A stretch of 64,000 nt of DNA from Costertonia aggregata (GCF_013402795.1 NZ_CP058595.1:2203848-2267847), one strand, 5' to 3'. Counted from the stretch's first letter, positions 24,919 through 34,470 are shown. Notes: generated by a model from the letters alone, not told the origin. A program made the numbers and translations.

Positions 24919-25167
24919 ATGACAACAATGACTTCGGACGAACTTAGGATGAACGTTGAAAAGGCCCTGGACGAAATCAGACCTTTTTTACAAAGTGATG
25001 GGGGTGATATTTCCTTGATATCCATCGATAATGAAAACTCTGTAAAGGTCAAGTTAGAGGGGGCTTGCGTAGGTTGTTCGGTAAATCAAATGACCTTGAA
25101 GAGCGGCGTTGAGATGACCATTAAAAAATATGCCCCACAGATTGAAGAGGTTATCAATATTGAGTAA
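24919..25167 (+). CDS. NifU-like (Nfu) Fe-S scaffold protein
   Basis: An 82-residue stand-alone NifU C-terminal domain. The cluster-binding pair is C50/C53 in GACVGCSVNQMTLK, preceded by the family start IRPFLQSDGGDISLI. It can start at 24919, 2 bases after the Mrp stop, or at the second Met (24928, MTSDEL); the downstream sequence is the same. Together with Mrp it forms a compact Fe-S maturation pair, and a [2Fe-2S] ferredoxin lies 1.6 kb downstream. Confidence 0.92.
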   Translation: MTTMTSDELRMNVEKALDEIRPFLQSDGGDISLISIDNENSVKVKLEGACVGCSVNQMTLKSGVEMTIKKYAPQIEEVINIE

Positions 25168-25236
25168 GACCTTGACAAAGTCATATGTTTCCAATTTCCT
25201 TTCCACTAATTTTACCGGTGTTTAATTGAACTTTTA

Positions 25237-26298
25237 ATGATTAAGACAGATATACTGATAATCGGTGCAGGACCTACGGGTCTTTTTGCCGTTTTTGAGG
25301 CAGGGCTATTACAGCTAAAATGCCATTTGATAGATGCTTTACCGCAAGCTGGCGGCCAATGCTCCGAGATATACCCTAAAAAACCCATTTATGATATACC
25401 GGGCTTTCCCGAAGTATTGGCGGGAGACTTGGTAGATAATCTTATGGAACAGATAAAACCGTTTCAACCAGGATTTACCTTAGGGGAAAGGGCGCAGACC
25501 ATTGAAAAGCTAGATGACGGCTCTTTTATCGTAACGACCAACAAAGGTACAAAACATCATGCGCCGATTGTAGCGATAGCAGGCGGGCTGGGTAGTTTTG
25601 AGCCTCGGAAACCCTTGCTGGAAAATTTGCAAAAATACGAGGATAACGGTATCGCCTATATTATTAAGGATCCGGAAATATATCGCGACAAAAGAGTGGT
25701 TATCGCCGGTGGTGGGGATTCTGCCTTGGATTGGAGTATCTTTTTGGCCGATGTTGCATCAGAAGTAACTTTGGTACACCGTAGAAATGAATTTCGTGGC
25801 GCCTTGGATTCTGTGGAAAAAGTACAACAGTTAAAAAACCAAGGGAGATTAAATTTGATTACTCCAGCAGAAATCGTAGGCTTGCAAGGCGATGAAAAAC
25901 TGGAATCTGTTCTGATACGAAAAACCGCTAATGCCGCAGAGGATATTAAGTTGAAAGTAGATAGTTTTATACCCCTTTTTGGGTTATCGCCCAAACTGGG
26001 ACCAATAGCCGATTGGGGATTGGAAATTGAAAAGAACGCTATTAAGGTTGATAATACCTTGGATTATCAAACCAATATACCCGGAATTTATGCCATAGGC
26101 GATGTAAATACCTATCCAGGAAAACTAAAGTTGATTCTTTGTGGCTTTCATGAAGCAACCCTCATGTGCCAGAGTGCCTATCAACGTATTTATCCCGACA
26201 AAAAATATGTAATGAAGTATACCACTGTTGGTGGCGTTACCGGATTTGATGGCAGTAAAAAAGAAGCTCCGAAAGCAGTTGTGAAATCAATAAACTGA
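25237..26298 (+). CDS. FAD-dependent ferredoxin-NADP reductase-type oxidoreductase
   Basis: A 353-residue two-dinucleotide-fold flavoprotein. The FAD-binding motif is IIGAGPTGLFAVFEAG (about 7-22), the NAD(P)-binding motif is VIAGGGDSALDW (about 156-167), and the C-terminal FAD signature is IYAIGDVNTYPGKLKLI. There is no CxxC redox pair between the domains, which separates it from thioredoxin reductases and matches the YumC-type ferredoxin/flavodoxin-NADP reductases. A [2Fe-2S] ferredoxin gene follows, with only a broken gene in between, so that ferredoxin is the likely partner. Confidence 0.88.
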   Translation: MIKTDILIIGAGPTGLFAVFEAGLLQLKCHLIDALPQAGGQCSEIYPKKPIYDIPGFPEVLAGDLVDNLMEQIKPFQPGFTLGERAQTIEKLDDGSFIVTTNKGTKHHAPIVAIAGGLGSFEPRKPLLENLQKYEDNGIAYIIKDPEIYRDKRVVIAGGGDSALDWSIFLADVASEVTLVHRRNEFRGALDSVEKVQQLKNQGRLNLITPAEIVGLQGDEKLESVLIRKTANAAEDIKLKVDSFIPLFGLSPKLGPIADWGLEIEKNAIKVDNTLDYQTNIPGIYAIGDVNTYPGKLKLILCGFHEATLMCQSAYQRIYPDKKYVMKYTTVGGVTGFDGSKKEAPKAVVKSIN

Positions 26299-26337
26299 TT
26301 AGGAATTAGTCGTTAGGAAATAGGGGATGATTGGTTT

Positions 26338-26685
26338 ATGGCGGCAAAAAGATTTGAAGATGTATTGGTTTGGCAGAAATTACGAGATTTTGCCGTAAAC
26401 ATCTACGATGATTTTAAAATTTTGAAAGATTGTTCTTTTAAAGACCAAATTTCGAGAGCGTCCGTTTCTATTTCCAATAACATAGCTGAAGGTTTTGACA
26501 GAAGAAAAATCCTGATTTCATCCGATTCTTATATATTGCCATGAGTTCTACGAGCGAAGTCAGATCTATGTTATATTTGGAGTATAGGTTGAGTTATTTG
26601 AATTCTGACGACACTAAAAAACTAATCGAAAAATCAAATTTCTAGGATGCTTTACGGACTGATTCAATCAATGAAACAATACTAG
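26338..26685 (+). pseudogene. Frameshifted four-helix-bundle (23S rRNA IVP/S23) protein
   Basis: The first frame gives a clear four-helix-bundle protein start: FEDVLVWQKLRDFAVNIYDD, then DQISRASVSISNNIAEGFDRR. At the A-run near 26506-26514 the frame breaks. Adding one A restores KNPDFIRFLYIAMSSTSEVR and SMLYLEYRLSYLN, as expected of the family, to a stop at about 26645. The last piece, SRMLYGLIQSMKQY, lies in yet another frame and stops at 26685. Two separate frame breaks make a decayed gene more likely than one sequencing slip. These proteins occur as intervening sequences in 23S rRNA or as free genes; function unknown. Confidence 0.85.
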
Positions 26686-26722
26686 TTTACAATATTGCTA
26701 ACCCGTTAATAAACTAAGGACA

Positions 26723-27055
26723 ATGTCCGACATAAAAATCAAAATCACCGACCGAGAAGGAGTGCTACATGAAATTGATGCACCTACCGATATGAACATG
26801 AACCTCATGGAAGTAGTACGTTCCTATGAATTGGCTCCCGAAGGCACTATCGGCATTTGTGGGGGTATGGCCATGTGCGCCTCTTGTCAATGTTATGTAA
26901 AATCCGATCATGAACTTCCTGAGATGTCCGATGACGAAGAGGCTATGCTTTCCGAAGCTTTTAATGTTGAAGATAATTCTCGTTTGGGGTGTCAAATCCA
27001 TATGGCACCCGAATTGGACGGTCTCGAGGTAGAATTGGCACCTGAGGAGCTTTAG
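26723..27055 (+). CDS. [2Fe-2S] ferredoxin, adrenodoxin type
   Basis: A 110-residue ferredoxin. The cluster ligands are C46-x5-C52-x2-C55 in GICGGMAMCASCQCYV and C90 in SRLGCQIH, the spacing of ISC/adrenodoxin-type proteins. The acidic surface (DDEEAML, PELDGLEVELAPEEL) suits interaction with a reductase. The FAD reductase upstream is the natural electron donor, and the Mrp and NifU-like genes could supply the cluster. Confidence 0.93.
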   Translation: MSDIKIKITDREGVLHEIDAPTDMNMNLMEVVRSYELAPEGTIGICGGMAMCASCQCYVKSDHELPEMSDDEEAMLSEAFNVEDNSRLGCQIHMAPELDGLEVELAPEEL

Positions 27056-27135
27056 AAGTCAAATAAAAGTGAGTTTCTAGCTAAAGAGACTAACGTAAAC
27101 CATTTGATTAAGGGTGTTAATTTAAAATATTCCAA

Positions 27136-27411
27136 TTGAAAATTGCCAATAAGATTGTATCTATTTTAATTATACTTGTAAATTTTTATTTTGTGCCTCT
27201 AAGCTTTATTATCATAGAGGATACTGGTGGCCCTATGGGTTATGGATTATTAGTTTTGCCCATTTCAATTGTAGTGAATTTTCTTCTGGTTACGGCTACT
27301 TTTGCATTAAAATTGAGGTTTAATAAAAGTATAGGATTATTTGTTTTTAATAGTTTAGGATTAGTTTGGTCTTTATTTTGGTTACGGGCATTTTTAACCA
27401 CTAACCACTAA
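27136..27411 (+). CDS. Small hydrophobic membrane protein of unknown function
   Basis: A 91-residue frame with TTG start (MKIANKIVSILIILVNFYF) and roughly three hydrophobic segments (about 5-27, 35-57, 66-86). I do not recognise a family. Its last codons (TTNH, stop TAA at 27409-27411) are made of the heptamer repeat that begins at 27396, so the original C-terminus may have been altered by repeat growth. No ATG fits better. Low to moderate certainty that it is expressed; the hydrophobic periodicity argues for a real protein. Confidence 0.5.
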   Translation: MKIANKIVSILIILVNFYFVPLSFIIIEDTGGPMGYGLLVLPISIVVNFLLVTATFALKLRFNKSIGLFVFNSLGLVWSLFWLRAFLTTNH

Positions 27412-27535
27412 CCACTAACCACTAACCACTAACCACTAACCACTAACCACTAACCACTAACCACTAACCACTAACCACTAACCACTAACCACGAACCAAC
27501 AACCACTAACCAACAACCACTAACCAACAACCACT
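27396..27535. repeat. 20-unit heptamer tandem repeat (AACCACT)
   Basis: AACCACT is repeated 13 times perfectly from 27396, followed by one AACCACG unit to 27493. Three 14-bp units AACCAACAACCACT (27494-27535) follow, each being two heptamers. In total 140 bp are exactly 20 heptamers. The array lies between the stop codons of two convergent genes. Because 7 is not a multiple of 3, TAA on the top strand and TAG on the bottom strand recur in all three frames within 21 bases. Confidence 0.97.
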
Positions 27536-27538
27536 AAC

Positions 27539-29278
27539 TTATATTCTTGCCTGGTACGTAAACAAATTATAATACCTACCCTCTTTGGCAATCAACTCGT
27601 CATGGGTGCCTTGTTCGGCAATACGTCCGTTTTCGATAACTAAAATTTGATTGGCTTTACGAATGGTGCTCAATCTATGGGCGATTACGAAGGTTGTACG
27701 TCCTTTGGTCAATTCGGCCAAACTCTTTTGAATGAGTGCTTCACTTTCGGTGTCCAGATTGGAGGTGGCCTCATCCAAGATCAAAATTTTTGGATTGGCC
27801 AAAACAGCCCGTGCAATGGCGATACGCTGGCGTTGCCCACCAGAAAGCTTCACACCACGCTCGCCGATTAAAGTGTCTAATCCGTCATCAAACCTATCGG
27901 TAAATTCATCTACATAAGCAGCTTTTACGGCAGCTTGTAGTTCCTCTTCGGTAGCTTTGGGTCTTGGAAAGAGGATGTTTTCGCGTATGGTACCTTCAAA
28001 TAAAAAATCGTCCTGTAAAACAACCCCTAAAAATTGACGGAAACTGGTCAAATCTACTTTGGCCAAATCCTTCCCATCAATGGTTATGGTACCTGAATCC
28101 GGATTCAAAAAACTGGCGGCCAGTCCGGCAATGGTCGATTTTCCAGAACCGGAACTCCCTACCAGTGCGATGACATCACCAGATTTTGCCTCAAAACTAA
28201 TATTGTGCAGCACATCCTTATCTTCTTCATAGGCAAAGGAAACGTCCTTAAATGCCATATCCCCTTTAATGGTAGAGAGTGTAATGGTACGGTCTTTTTC
28301 GTTGGCTTCCGATATTTGGTTCATCAATTCTTCGGTACGGTCCAAACCAGCTAGGGCTTCGGTCAGTTGGCTGCCAATATTGCTCATTTGAACAATTGGG
28401 GCGACCATCAAGGCCAAAAGAAAGGTGAATTCAAAATACTCTCCTGTGGTGAGTTCTCCCTGCATCATTTTATAGCCTCCGTAGCCCATCATAATCCCTG
28501 TAGTGGCCAAACCTAAAAGAAACGTGGATGAACTTGTCATTATGGCCGTAGCCGTTAAGCTCTTTTTAACGTTTTGGTACAAGCGGTCAACACCGGTTTC
28601 AAAAACCTTACCTTCTTGTTTTTCGGCGTTGAATCCTTTGATGACCCGTATGCCTCCCAAGGTTTCGGTCAATCGTCCTTTTACTTCCGCATTGATTTTT
28701 CCACGTTCCCGAAATACCGGGCGAATAATTTTGAACGCTTTTAAGGCTATGAATGCAAATAAGATCAAAGGTATAAAGGTCAGGAGCGTCATACCTGGGC
28801 TTATGCGCAACAGCAATACAAGCGATACAACGGCGGTTATTGTACCACCTACAAGCTGCACCAACCCTGTTCCTATAAGATTCCGGACACCTTCGACATC
28901 GCTCATGATACGTGAGACCAACGCACCCGACTTTGTGTTGTCAAAAAAACGAATGGGCAGGGAAAGCACCTGTTTTTGTACCTGTGCTCGGAGTTCGGAT
29001 ATCATGAACTGCGCTTGTATGCTCAATACTTTGGTCAAAAGAAAAGACATGACCCCTTGTACCAAAAACGAAAATATGACGATTGCAACCAATATTTTTA
29101 AAAAATCATAATCTTTGTTGGGAACGATATCATCTAAAAAATATCTAAGGGAAACTGGGGCCACAAAACTGGCCGCCTTACTGATAACGATTAATAAAAG
29201 CCCGATAAAGACCAATTTTCTTCTGGGCCAAATAATCGTTTTAAATGCTTTTAGGATACTTACTTTTTTCTCTGCCAT
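27539..29278 (-). CDS. ABC exporter, fused membrane and ATPase domains (MsbA-like)
   Basis: A 579-residue half-transporter that would act as a homodimer. The six-helix membrane domain spans about 20-310. The ATPase domain has Walker A GSSGSGKST (about 375), the Q loop in GVVLQDDFL, the signature LSGGQRQRIAIARA, Walker B ILILDEATSNLD and switch His in VIAHRLS. Length and motifs match MsbA/LmrA-type lipid or multidrug exporters; substrate unknown. Its stop codon abuts the heptamer array. It is separated from the upstream leftward genes by only 80 bp, but their functions appear unrelated. Confidence 0.93.
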   Translation of the reverse strand: MAEKKVSILKAFKTIIWPRRKLVFIGLLLIVISKAASFVAPVSLRYFLDDIVPNKDYDFLKILVAIVIFSFLVQGVMSFLLTKVLSIQAQFMISELRAQVQKQVLSLPIRFFDNTKSGALVSRIMSDVEGVRNLIGTGLVQLVGGTITAVVSLVLLLRISPGMTLLTFIPLILFAFIALKAFKIIRPVFRERGKINAEVKGRLTETLGGIRVIKGFNAEKQEGKVFETGVDRLYQNVKKSLTATAIMTSSSTFLLGLATTGIMMGYGGYKMMQGELTTGEYFEFTFLLALMVAPIVQMSNIGSQLTEALAGLDRTEELMNQISEANEKDRTITLSTIKGDMAFKDVSFAYEEDKDVLHNISFEAKSGDVIALVGSSGSGKSTIAGLAASFLNPDSGTITIDGKDLAKVDLTSFRQFLGVVLQDDFLFEGTIRENILFPRPKATEEELQAAVKAAYVDEFTDRFDDGLDTLIGERGVKLSGGQRQRIAIARAVLANPKILILDEATSNLDTESEALIQKSLAELTKGRTTFVIAHRLSTIRKANQILVIENGRIAEQGTHDELIAKEGRYYNLFTYQARI

Positions 29279-29358
29279 GGGTACTTCAAAAGAAGTTGCA
29301 AGTTACTTCAATTGATATTACCGTTGCAACAATTCTCTTTAAATTAGGGGTAAGAGAC

Positions 29359-31644
29359 TCAGTTTGAATTATAGGTATGAATAGGACCTTTATGATTTTT
29401 CCCATCTACTGTAAGCGAGTAGCGAAACATCTCTTTTTCAATATCATATTGGTTCAGGTCAATGGTACTTTTAGTGATGTTATCAATGCTGGTGCCCTTG
29501 AAAAGGGTGTTGACAATATTTCCGTAGTAATCCAACACATCAAGTTGGGAAAAGGTGTTTTTTGGAGTCTTAAATGATATCGATAGTTGATTTTTCCCCA
29601 GATGGGTTACCAATTCAATAGGAATTTTTTGGCCTTCAATTTCAATTTCTGTTTTGACTCTACTACTATAAAGCACCAGTTCATCGGCAAAGTCTGAATT
29701 GAACAGTTTTATAAATGCCATTTTTTTATTCCTGTCAACAAAGTAGGTGGTTTTTGGAGAATTCTTGACCTCATTGATGCTTTTGCTAGGCTGTATGAGG
29801 CTTCCGAAAGAACGCATGGCCACTGGCTTTTCATGAGGGTAGGGCAATTGTACCATGATCCATGTGCCAATAGGGCCATCCCATTCAAGACTGATGTCAT
29901 AAAGTGGGTTTCCTTTATTTTTGTACATCACTTTATAAACCGAATTGGCCGACAGCAATAGTTCTTGACGATTGGTCTGTTTTTGTATTTTTTTTGAATT
30001 TCCCGATGTCAAGTGATGAACCTCTAAGTCTATAAAATTACCGTCATGCTCGTGAACGGGGTCAGATAGGCCGAACCCTGTTGAGATAGCTAAAACTCCG
30101 GATAAACCTTCATCGGAACAATACACCCCATCCAGTGAATTGAATTGCTGGCTTGCTTCCGAAACCAAAAGTGCCGTTTTCGGGTAAATCAAGGTACGTT
30201 TTGTTTTATCTGTTTTTACCATAGTGTGATGCGCCTGTGAAATATTATGGTGCGCATGGTCTATACTATTCTTTGAAATGTCTTTGTTGGGATTGCCTTT
30301 TAAGGACAAAGAACCATCAGCATCCAAAATAACACTCTCAGCGGATAGGTTTTTAAACGAAACGGGAACCGTGTTCACAAAGGATGTGGCTTTGATGTAG
30401 TTTGATGCTCCAATAACTCCGTCATACTGTATTCCAGTATCATAATTTAAGATGTTGACGTCGGTTATCTTAGGTGCGGCATTCCCAAATCTATTTGAAG
30501 CGATTATTGCTGTGGTGCCCTTAACTTTGTTAGCCATATGGAATGTACATTCGTTCAGGTAGCCAGTGCCGGCGAAAACCCCGGTGGTATTATTTTTAAA
30601 GTGACATTTTTCCAAGACATAGTTTCCGCCTGTGACGATGGCCCCCACTGAAAAATTGGAAACGCTATTGTTTCTTGCTTTAAAAATAAGGGATTTACCA
30701 AAATCTTCGAACAAAATTCCTATGGTTTCATTGGTTACTTGGTTTTCTAAAGGATGACGCACCCTTTCTAAGGTGTTTTCTTCAAAAGACGGTGTGGATT
30801 TGGATTTCTGTAGGGATGTTTTTTGTTTTGGATTTTTCGGCCTGAACAGAATACCCGAAACGGCACCGCTTAAAACCAACCTGTTTTTTTGTATGTGTTG
30901 AAAAGGATGATGAATTGAGATCGCATAAATACTATCAAGACCACTAGCATATATGGTGTTTTCTAAAATTTTATTGTTGGTTCCAAGACCTGATTTAGAG
31001 CATATAATAGTGCTCCCGTGATTGGTAATGAATAGATTTTGTTTTAATGTAATCGAAGTATTGTCTAACTCAATATCAGTGTTCTTTGAGTTGACAAAAG
31101 CGGAATGTTGAATGTAGCTTTCTTTAGAAGCACCCTCCCAGGCAACCGCTGCGTTAGATTTATTTCCCAATCCTTTGAAGGTGGTTTGGGAAATTTGTAT
31201 TTGGTTGACATCTTTGAAAGTTACGATAGCATTTTGTGTGCTATCGAAAGTGGTAAGTTGAATTGTTTTTTGAAGTGAATCATTCTTTCGAGCCCTTCCA
31301 TTGAGATAAACACGTCCTTGATTGACCACTTTTAATCCGTGCTGTTCAAAACCCTTGTTTTTGAACAGTAGTTTAAACTGGTGGTGGAAAGGTTCTTCCG
31401 GGGTGCCCACCTCCAACGTTCCGCCATCGATAATCATTTGGCCGGTCACCAGTTGTAAATTTCGCTTGTCAACTACTTTTAGGAGTCCCTTCACTATAAT
31501 TTTATCGAAGTTCTTATGTGATTTGGTTAGTTCATAGGTTTCTCCAGCCACAATTTTCAACTCCCTCGGTTGTTGGCCAAGTGTGGCTTCAAATCTGATA
31601 ATCAGAAAAACAAAAAATAAGATATAGGTAAAGTAGTTGTTCAT
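29359..31644 (-). CDS. Secreted right-handed beta-helix protein, partner of the G8 protein
   Basis: A 761-residue exported protein (signal peptide ending about ATLGQQ). The N-terminal part (about 25-100) resembles a degenerate G8-like edge (VAGETYELTK, IIVKGLLKVVD, GGTLEVGTPEEPFHHQ). Residues about 110-430 have PbH1-type beta-helix periodicity (NNSVSNFSVGAIVTGGNYVL, FKNNTTGVFAGTGYLNECTF). The C-terminus (LDVLDYYGNIVNTLFKG) resembles a sorting-domain fold but lacks the YPNP opening. It starts 6 bases after the upstream G8 gene and is surely co-expressed with it. Glycan binding or cleavage is plausible for a beta-helix, but no catalytic site is recognisable to me. Confidence 0.65.
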   Translation of the reverse strand: MNNYFTYILFFVFLIIRFEATLGQQPRELKIVAGETYELTKSHKNFDKIIVKGLLKVVDKRNLQLVTGQMIIDGGTLEVGTPEEPFHHQFKLLFKNKGFEQHGLKVVNQGRVYLNGRARKNDSLQKTIQLTTFDSTQNAIVTFKDVNQIQISQTTFKGLGNKSNAAVAWEGASKESYIQHSAFVNSKNTDIELDNTSITLKQNLFITNHGSTIICSKSGLGTNNKILENTIYASGLDSIYAISIHHPFQHIQKNRLVLSGAVSGILFRPKNPKQKTSLQKSKSTPSFEENTLERVRHPLENQVTNETIGILFEDFGKSLIFKARNNSVSNFSVGAIVTGGNYVLEKCHFKNNTTGVFAGTGYLNECTFHMANKVKGTTAIIASNRFGNAAPKITDVNILNYDTGIQYDGVIGASNYIKATSFVNTVPVSFKNLSAESVILDADGSLSLKGNPNKDISKNSIDHAHHNISQAHHTMVKTDKTKRTLIYPKTALLVSEASQQFNSLDGVYCSDEGLSGVLAISTGFGLSDPVHEHDGNFIDLEVHHLTSGNSKKIQKQTNRQELLLSANSVYKVMYKNKGNPLYDISLEWDGPIGTWIMVQLPYPHEKPVAMRSFGSLIQPSKSINEVKNSPKTTYFVDRNKKMAFIKLFNSDFADELVLYSSRVKTEIEIEGQKIPIELVTHLGKNQLSISFKTPKNTFSQLDVLDYYGNIVNTLFKGTSIDNITKSTIDLNQYDIEKEMFRYSLTVDGKNHKGPIHTYNSN

Positions 31645-31650
31645 ACACTT

Positions 31651-34380
31651 TTAGGGCTTAACAACCTTGATGGGTACAGTGACGTTCTCAACTTTAACGG
31701 CTAGTACATAAACGCCTGAATTTACCACGATATTGTCAAGGGGCAGTGTATGGTTGCCAGAATCTTTTTTTCCAATATCCAACTGGTTTATTTTTCTTCC
31801 CAGCAGGTCAAAAAGCTCTACTGATATAAATTCATCTTGGTTTAAGGTGTATTGTAAAACCGACTCTGCACTTATGGGGTTAGGGTATACACTGATGTCC
31901 CTAAAGAAAAGGTCTGGGCTGTTATCAGGGATACCGTAATTATTTCCGGTTTTTTCACCTTTCGGAATGAGATTTATTTTCGCATGACCGGTTTCATCAG
32001 TAACCATTTTGACATAGACCGCCCCTTCATCCTCATTAAAATAGTAGGAGGTGAGTTGCTGATTATCCAATTCTTTTAGACTATTGACCTTGGTAATCGG
32101 AAAATCATCTTCATCCAGCACATCAATTCCGGTATAGGGAAAGGGATGTTTAAAAATCGCCCACTCACCTTCTTTTTCCAATATGCTCCGTAGCTCTAAA
32201 AGGTTTCTTCTATCATCTATTTCCCATTGGCCTAAAATGGTATAACGTTGATTACCAAAAAAATTGTAAAAGCGTTGTTTTGCTCTTTGCATTTTGGGGA
32301 TACGGTGCTGGTCATAGTCACGTATCAGTGCTACTTCTTGCGGAAGGTCAAACCCAATATCGGCCATTCTTAACTGCATGGCACCTTCGGCCTCTAAAAT
32401 ATAGGCCTGCCATTCCTCTCGATATTCTATAGCGTCGTTGGCAAATGAGGAATAGGGGTGTGCAACAAGAACAGGTCGATCATAACCCGTCAAACTCCCA
32501 TCTTTGTCCAATAAAATGGAAGAATTTTCGTCTTTGCCTTTGTTTCCTCTTGTACTCATCCATAGGGGCAAGGTTTCGCCCTTTACCTTGATTCCTTCAA
32601 AAAAGTTATCTTCCTTGTGACCTCCATGTCCAATTATGGCAGCAGCCACTTTACCTTCTTCCACATCTTTATTAATATCGATAAAGGTTACATTGGTCAA
32701 CTTAGGTTCCTTACTGCCCCCTTGGGCTATGGAATAATACCCTGCTCTTCTATCTCCATGTCTCAAATGTCTATTTTTACCTCCTATCTCATTTTTTGAT
32801 TTACCAATTACGATGGAGTTCTGCACGTAAGATTCAGATGATAGCAGCCCTATGGCATTGTCGGCCAAAATGAAATTATCCAAAGTAACGTTGGTAATCT
32901 CGGTCCATGCGCCGCTCATGGCATTTTTGTAACCAGTAAAGTTATTAAAGGTCCACATTAAATCACCATTGAAAAATTTGGTCATGAAGAAACCATGGCC
33001 ATGCCCGACCTGTCCATAGAGCGCAGTATTGGAAACCCCTTCGTTTCCTAGATTACCAGGTACTGAGCAAGAATGTGCTACATTATCGGTAAATACAACC
33101 TCTCTCGGTAGCAGGTCAAAGTCCTTGAATTCTTTTCCGCGGCCTCTTGCATCAAAGAAAAATCCGGTACCCCGTTCTGAGCCACCTACATGGTTCCCGA
33201 TGAGATTGTTATGTGGGTTTCGCATCCAAAATCCGGCAACGCGCTGTTCCCCTTGGGTGCTTCCTCCAGCGCCATCCCTTGGGAAGGCAAAAAAACCTTT
33301 ATCTGGTTTACGTACAAGTAGGGCTACATTGTCTTTAAAAGTATTATTGATTTCATTGCCATCCTCGGCTGGTATAAACACATGATTCTGTATATCGTAT
33401 GCTACAACATTCTCTACCAACACATTGTTAGTTTGGTGAACTACTACACCTCGCTGTAAACCATGATGTATACTCGAATTTTTGATATAATCGCCATTTC
33501 GGTCTCCCGCCAAGTGCCAATGAAAATTATATCGTGCTTCAATGCCCGGCTGTCCCATTTTTGTAAATTCAACACCCTCAACATGCACCGGTCCTGAATT
33601 GACCATGACCATGATATGGCCACCAAAACGATTTTCTTTTGAGTCTGAATCTCCTTGAATCAGAATGTTTCGGGAGAGCATCACCACCTCGGCCCGCTCG
33701 TCAAGAATTTTCCCCTCATACTCTTGCAACTCCCCGAAATGCATATATTGTAAAGCAGGGCTGAAATAAATAGTTTTGTCCCTGATGCCCGAAATGGTCA
33801 CTTCTTCGGCTTCAAAGGGGTCGTAACCACTTGGTGCGATGGCGATTTTATCCCCAATTTTCCATCCGGTCGGTTCTTGGTCAAGTGTTAGCGAAGTTGC
33901 TCCCGGGCTTAGGCTACCCTCTAATTGCCCCCAACTCAATTTTGAGGCACTCGCGCCATGAATCTCCAAAGATCCCCTCATCATGGTTGCCAAGAATCGC
34001 CCTCCCATGGTGTTTATATCTTCTTTTGGTCCAGTCAGCGTTATGGTAGCGTTACTCTGAAAAGGAATTTCTTCCGTTCCAATTTGTAACAATCCGTGTA
34101 CCATGATCCATCTAGCGGATAAAGAAAGGTCTATATCTTTAAAAATCAAATTTCCATTAATCGTCAAGCTTCCTAGGTTTGGGGTAGAGGTGTCCAATAC
34201 AACGGTTTTTCCCTCGGGAATAGTTACATTTTCATTGGTACTTGGTACGTTGCCATTGGGCCAGGTGCTTGGATTTGACCAACTCTCTTGACCAAAAATC
34301 GATAATGGGGAAATTATGATGAAAAAAAGAAAATAATATCCTATCGGTAATCCTGATAGATAGGTGGTTTTTGAAATCAT
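31651..34380 (-). CDS. G8-domain beta-helix protein with T9SS sorting domain
   Basis: A 909-residue secreted protein. A signal peptide (about 1-30) is followed by a G8 domain (about 31-150; SWSNPSTWPNGNVPSTNENV, TIPEGKTVVLD, WIMVHGLLQIGTEEIPFQ). A long right-handed beta-helix follows (about 250-580; SIHHGLQRGVVVHQTNNVLV, NTFKDNVALLVRK), then a distal module (LDKDGSLTGYDRPVLVAHPY). The C-terminus is a type IX secretion sorting domain (about 830-909) with DISVYPNPIS, VELFDLLGRKI and SGVYVLAVKV. G8 plus beta-helix is also the plan of animal CEMIP and TMEM2, which bind and degrade hyaluronan; glycan binding is inferred, not proven. Surface anchoring by T9SS is well supported. Confidence 0.85.
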   Translation of the reverse strand: MISKTTYLSGLPIGYYFLFFIIISPLSIFGQESWSNPSTWPNGNVPSTNENVTIPEGKTVVLDTSTPNLGSLTINGNLIFKDIDLSLSARWIMVHGLLQIGTEEIPFQSNATITLTGPKEDINTMGGRFLATMMRGSLEIHGASASKLSWGQLEGSLSPGATSLTLDQEPTGWKIGDKIAIAPSGYDPFEAEEVTISGIRDKTIYFSPALQYMHFGELQEYEGKILDERAEVVMLSRNILIQGDSDSKENRFGGHIMVMVNSGPVHVEGVEFTKMGQPGIEARYNFHWHLAGDRNGDYIKNSSIHHGLQRGVVVHQTNNVLVENVVAYDIQNHVFIPAEDGNEINNTFKDNVALLVRKPDKGFFAFPRDGAGGSTQGEQRVAGFWMRNPHNNLIGNHVGGSERGTGFFFDARGRGKEFKDFDLLPREVVFTDNVAHSCSVPGNLGNEGVSNTALYGQVGHGHGFFMTKFFNGDLMWTFNNFTGYKNAMSGAWTEITNVTLDNFILADNAIGLLSSESYVQNSIVIGKSKNEIGGKNRHLRHGDRRAGYYSIAQGGSKEPKLTNVTFIDINKDVEEGKVAAAIIGHGGHKEDNFFEGIKVKGETLPLWMSTRGNKGKDENSSILLDKDGSLTGYDRPVLVAHPYSSFANDAIEYREEWQAYILEAEGAMQLRMADIGFDLPQEVALIRDYDQHRIPKMQRAKQRFYNFFGNQRYTILGQWEIDDRRNLLELRSILEKEGEWAIFKHPFPYTGIDVLDEDDFPITKVNSLKELDNQQLTSYYFNEDEGAVYVKMVTDETGHAKINLIPKGEKTGNNYGIPDNSPDLFFRDISVYPNPISAESVLQYTLNQDEFISVELFDLLGRKINQLDIGKKDSGNHTLPLDNIVVNSGVYVLAVKVENVTVPIKVVKP

Positions 34381-34470
34381 GGTTGTAGCATTTAAGGTAA
34401 CAACGTGAAAACAATCAGACCTGGGTAAAACCCTACTTTTTTTCGATGAAATACATAAAAAAGTTGAATT

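Noticed and set aside
27396-27535. Heptamer array as a CRISPR or telomere
   Set aside because: Units are 7 bp without spacers and lie internally between two genes; this is a simple tandem repeat.
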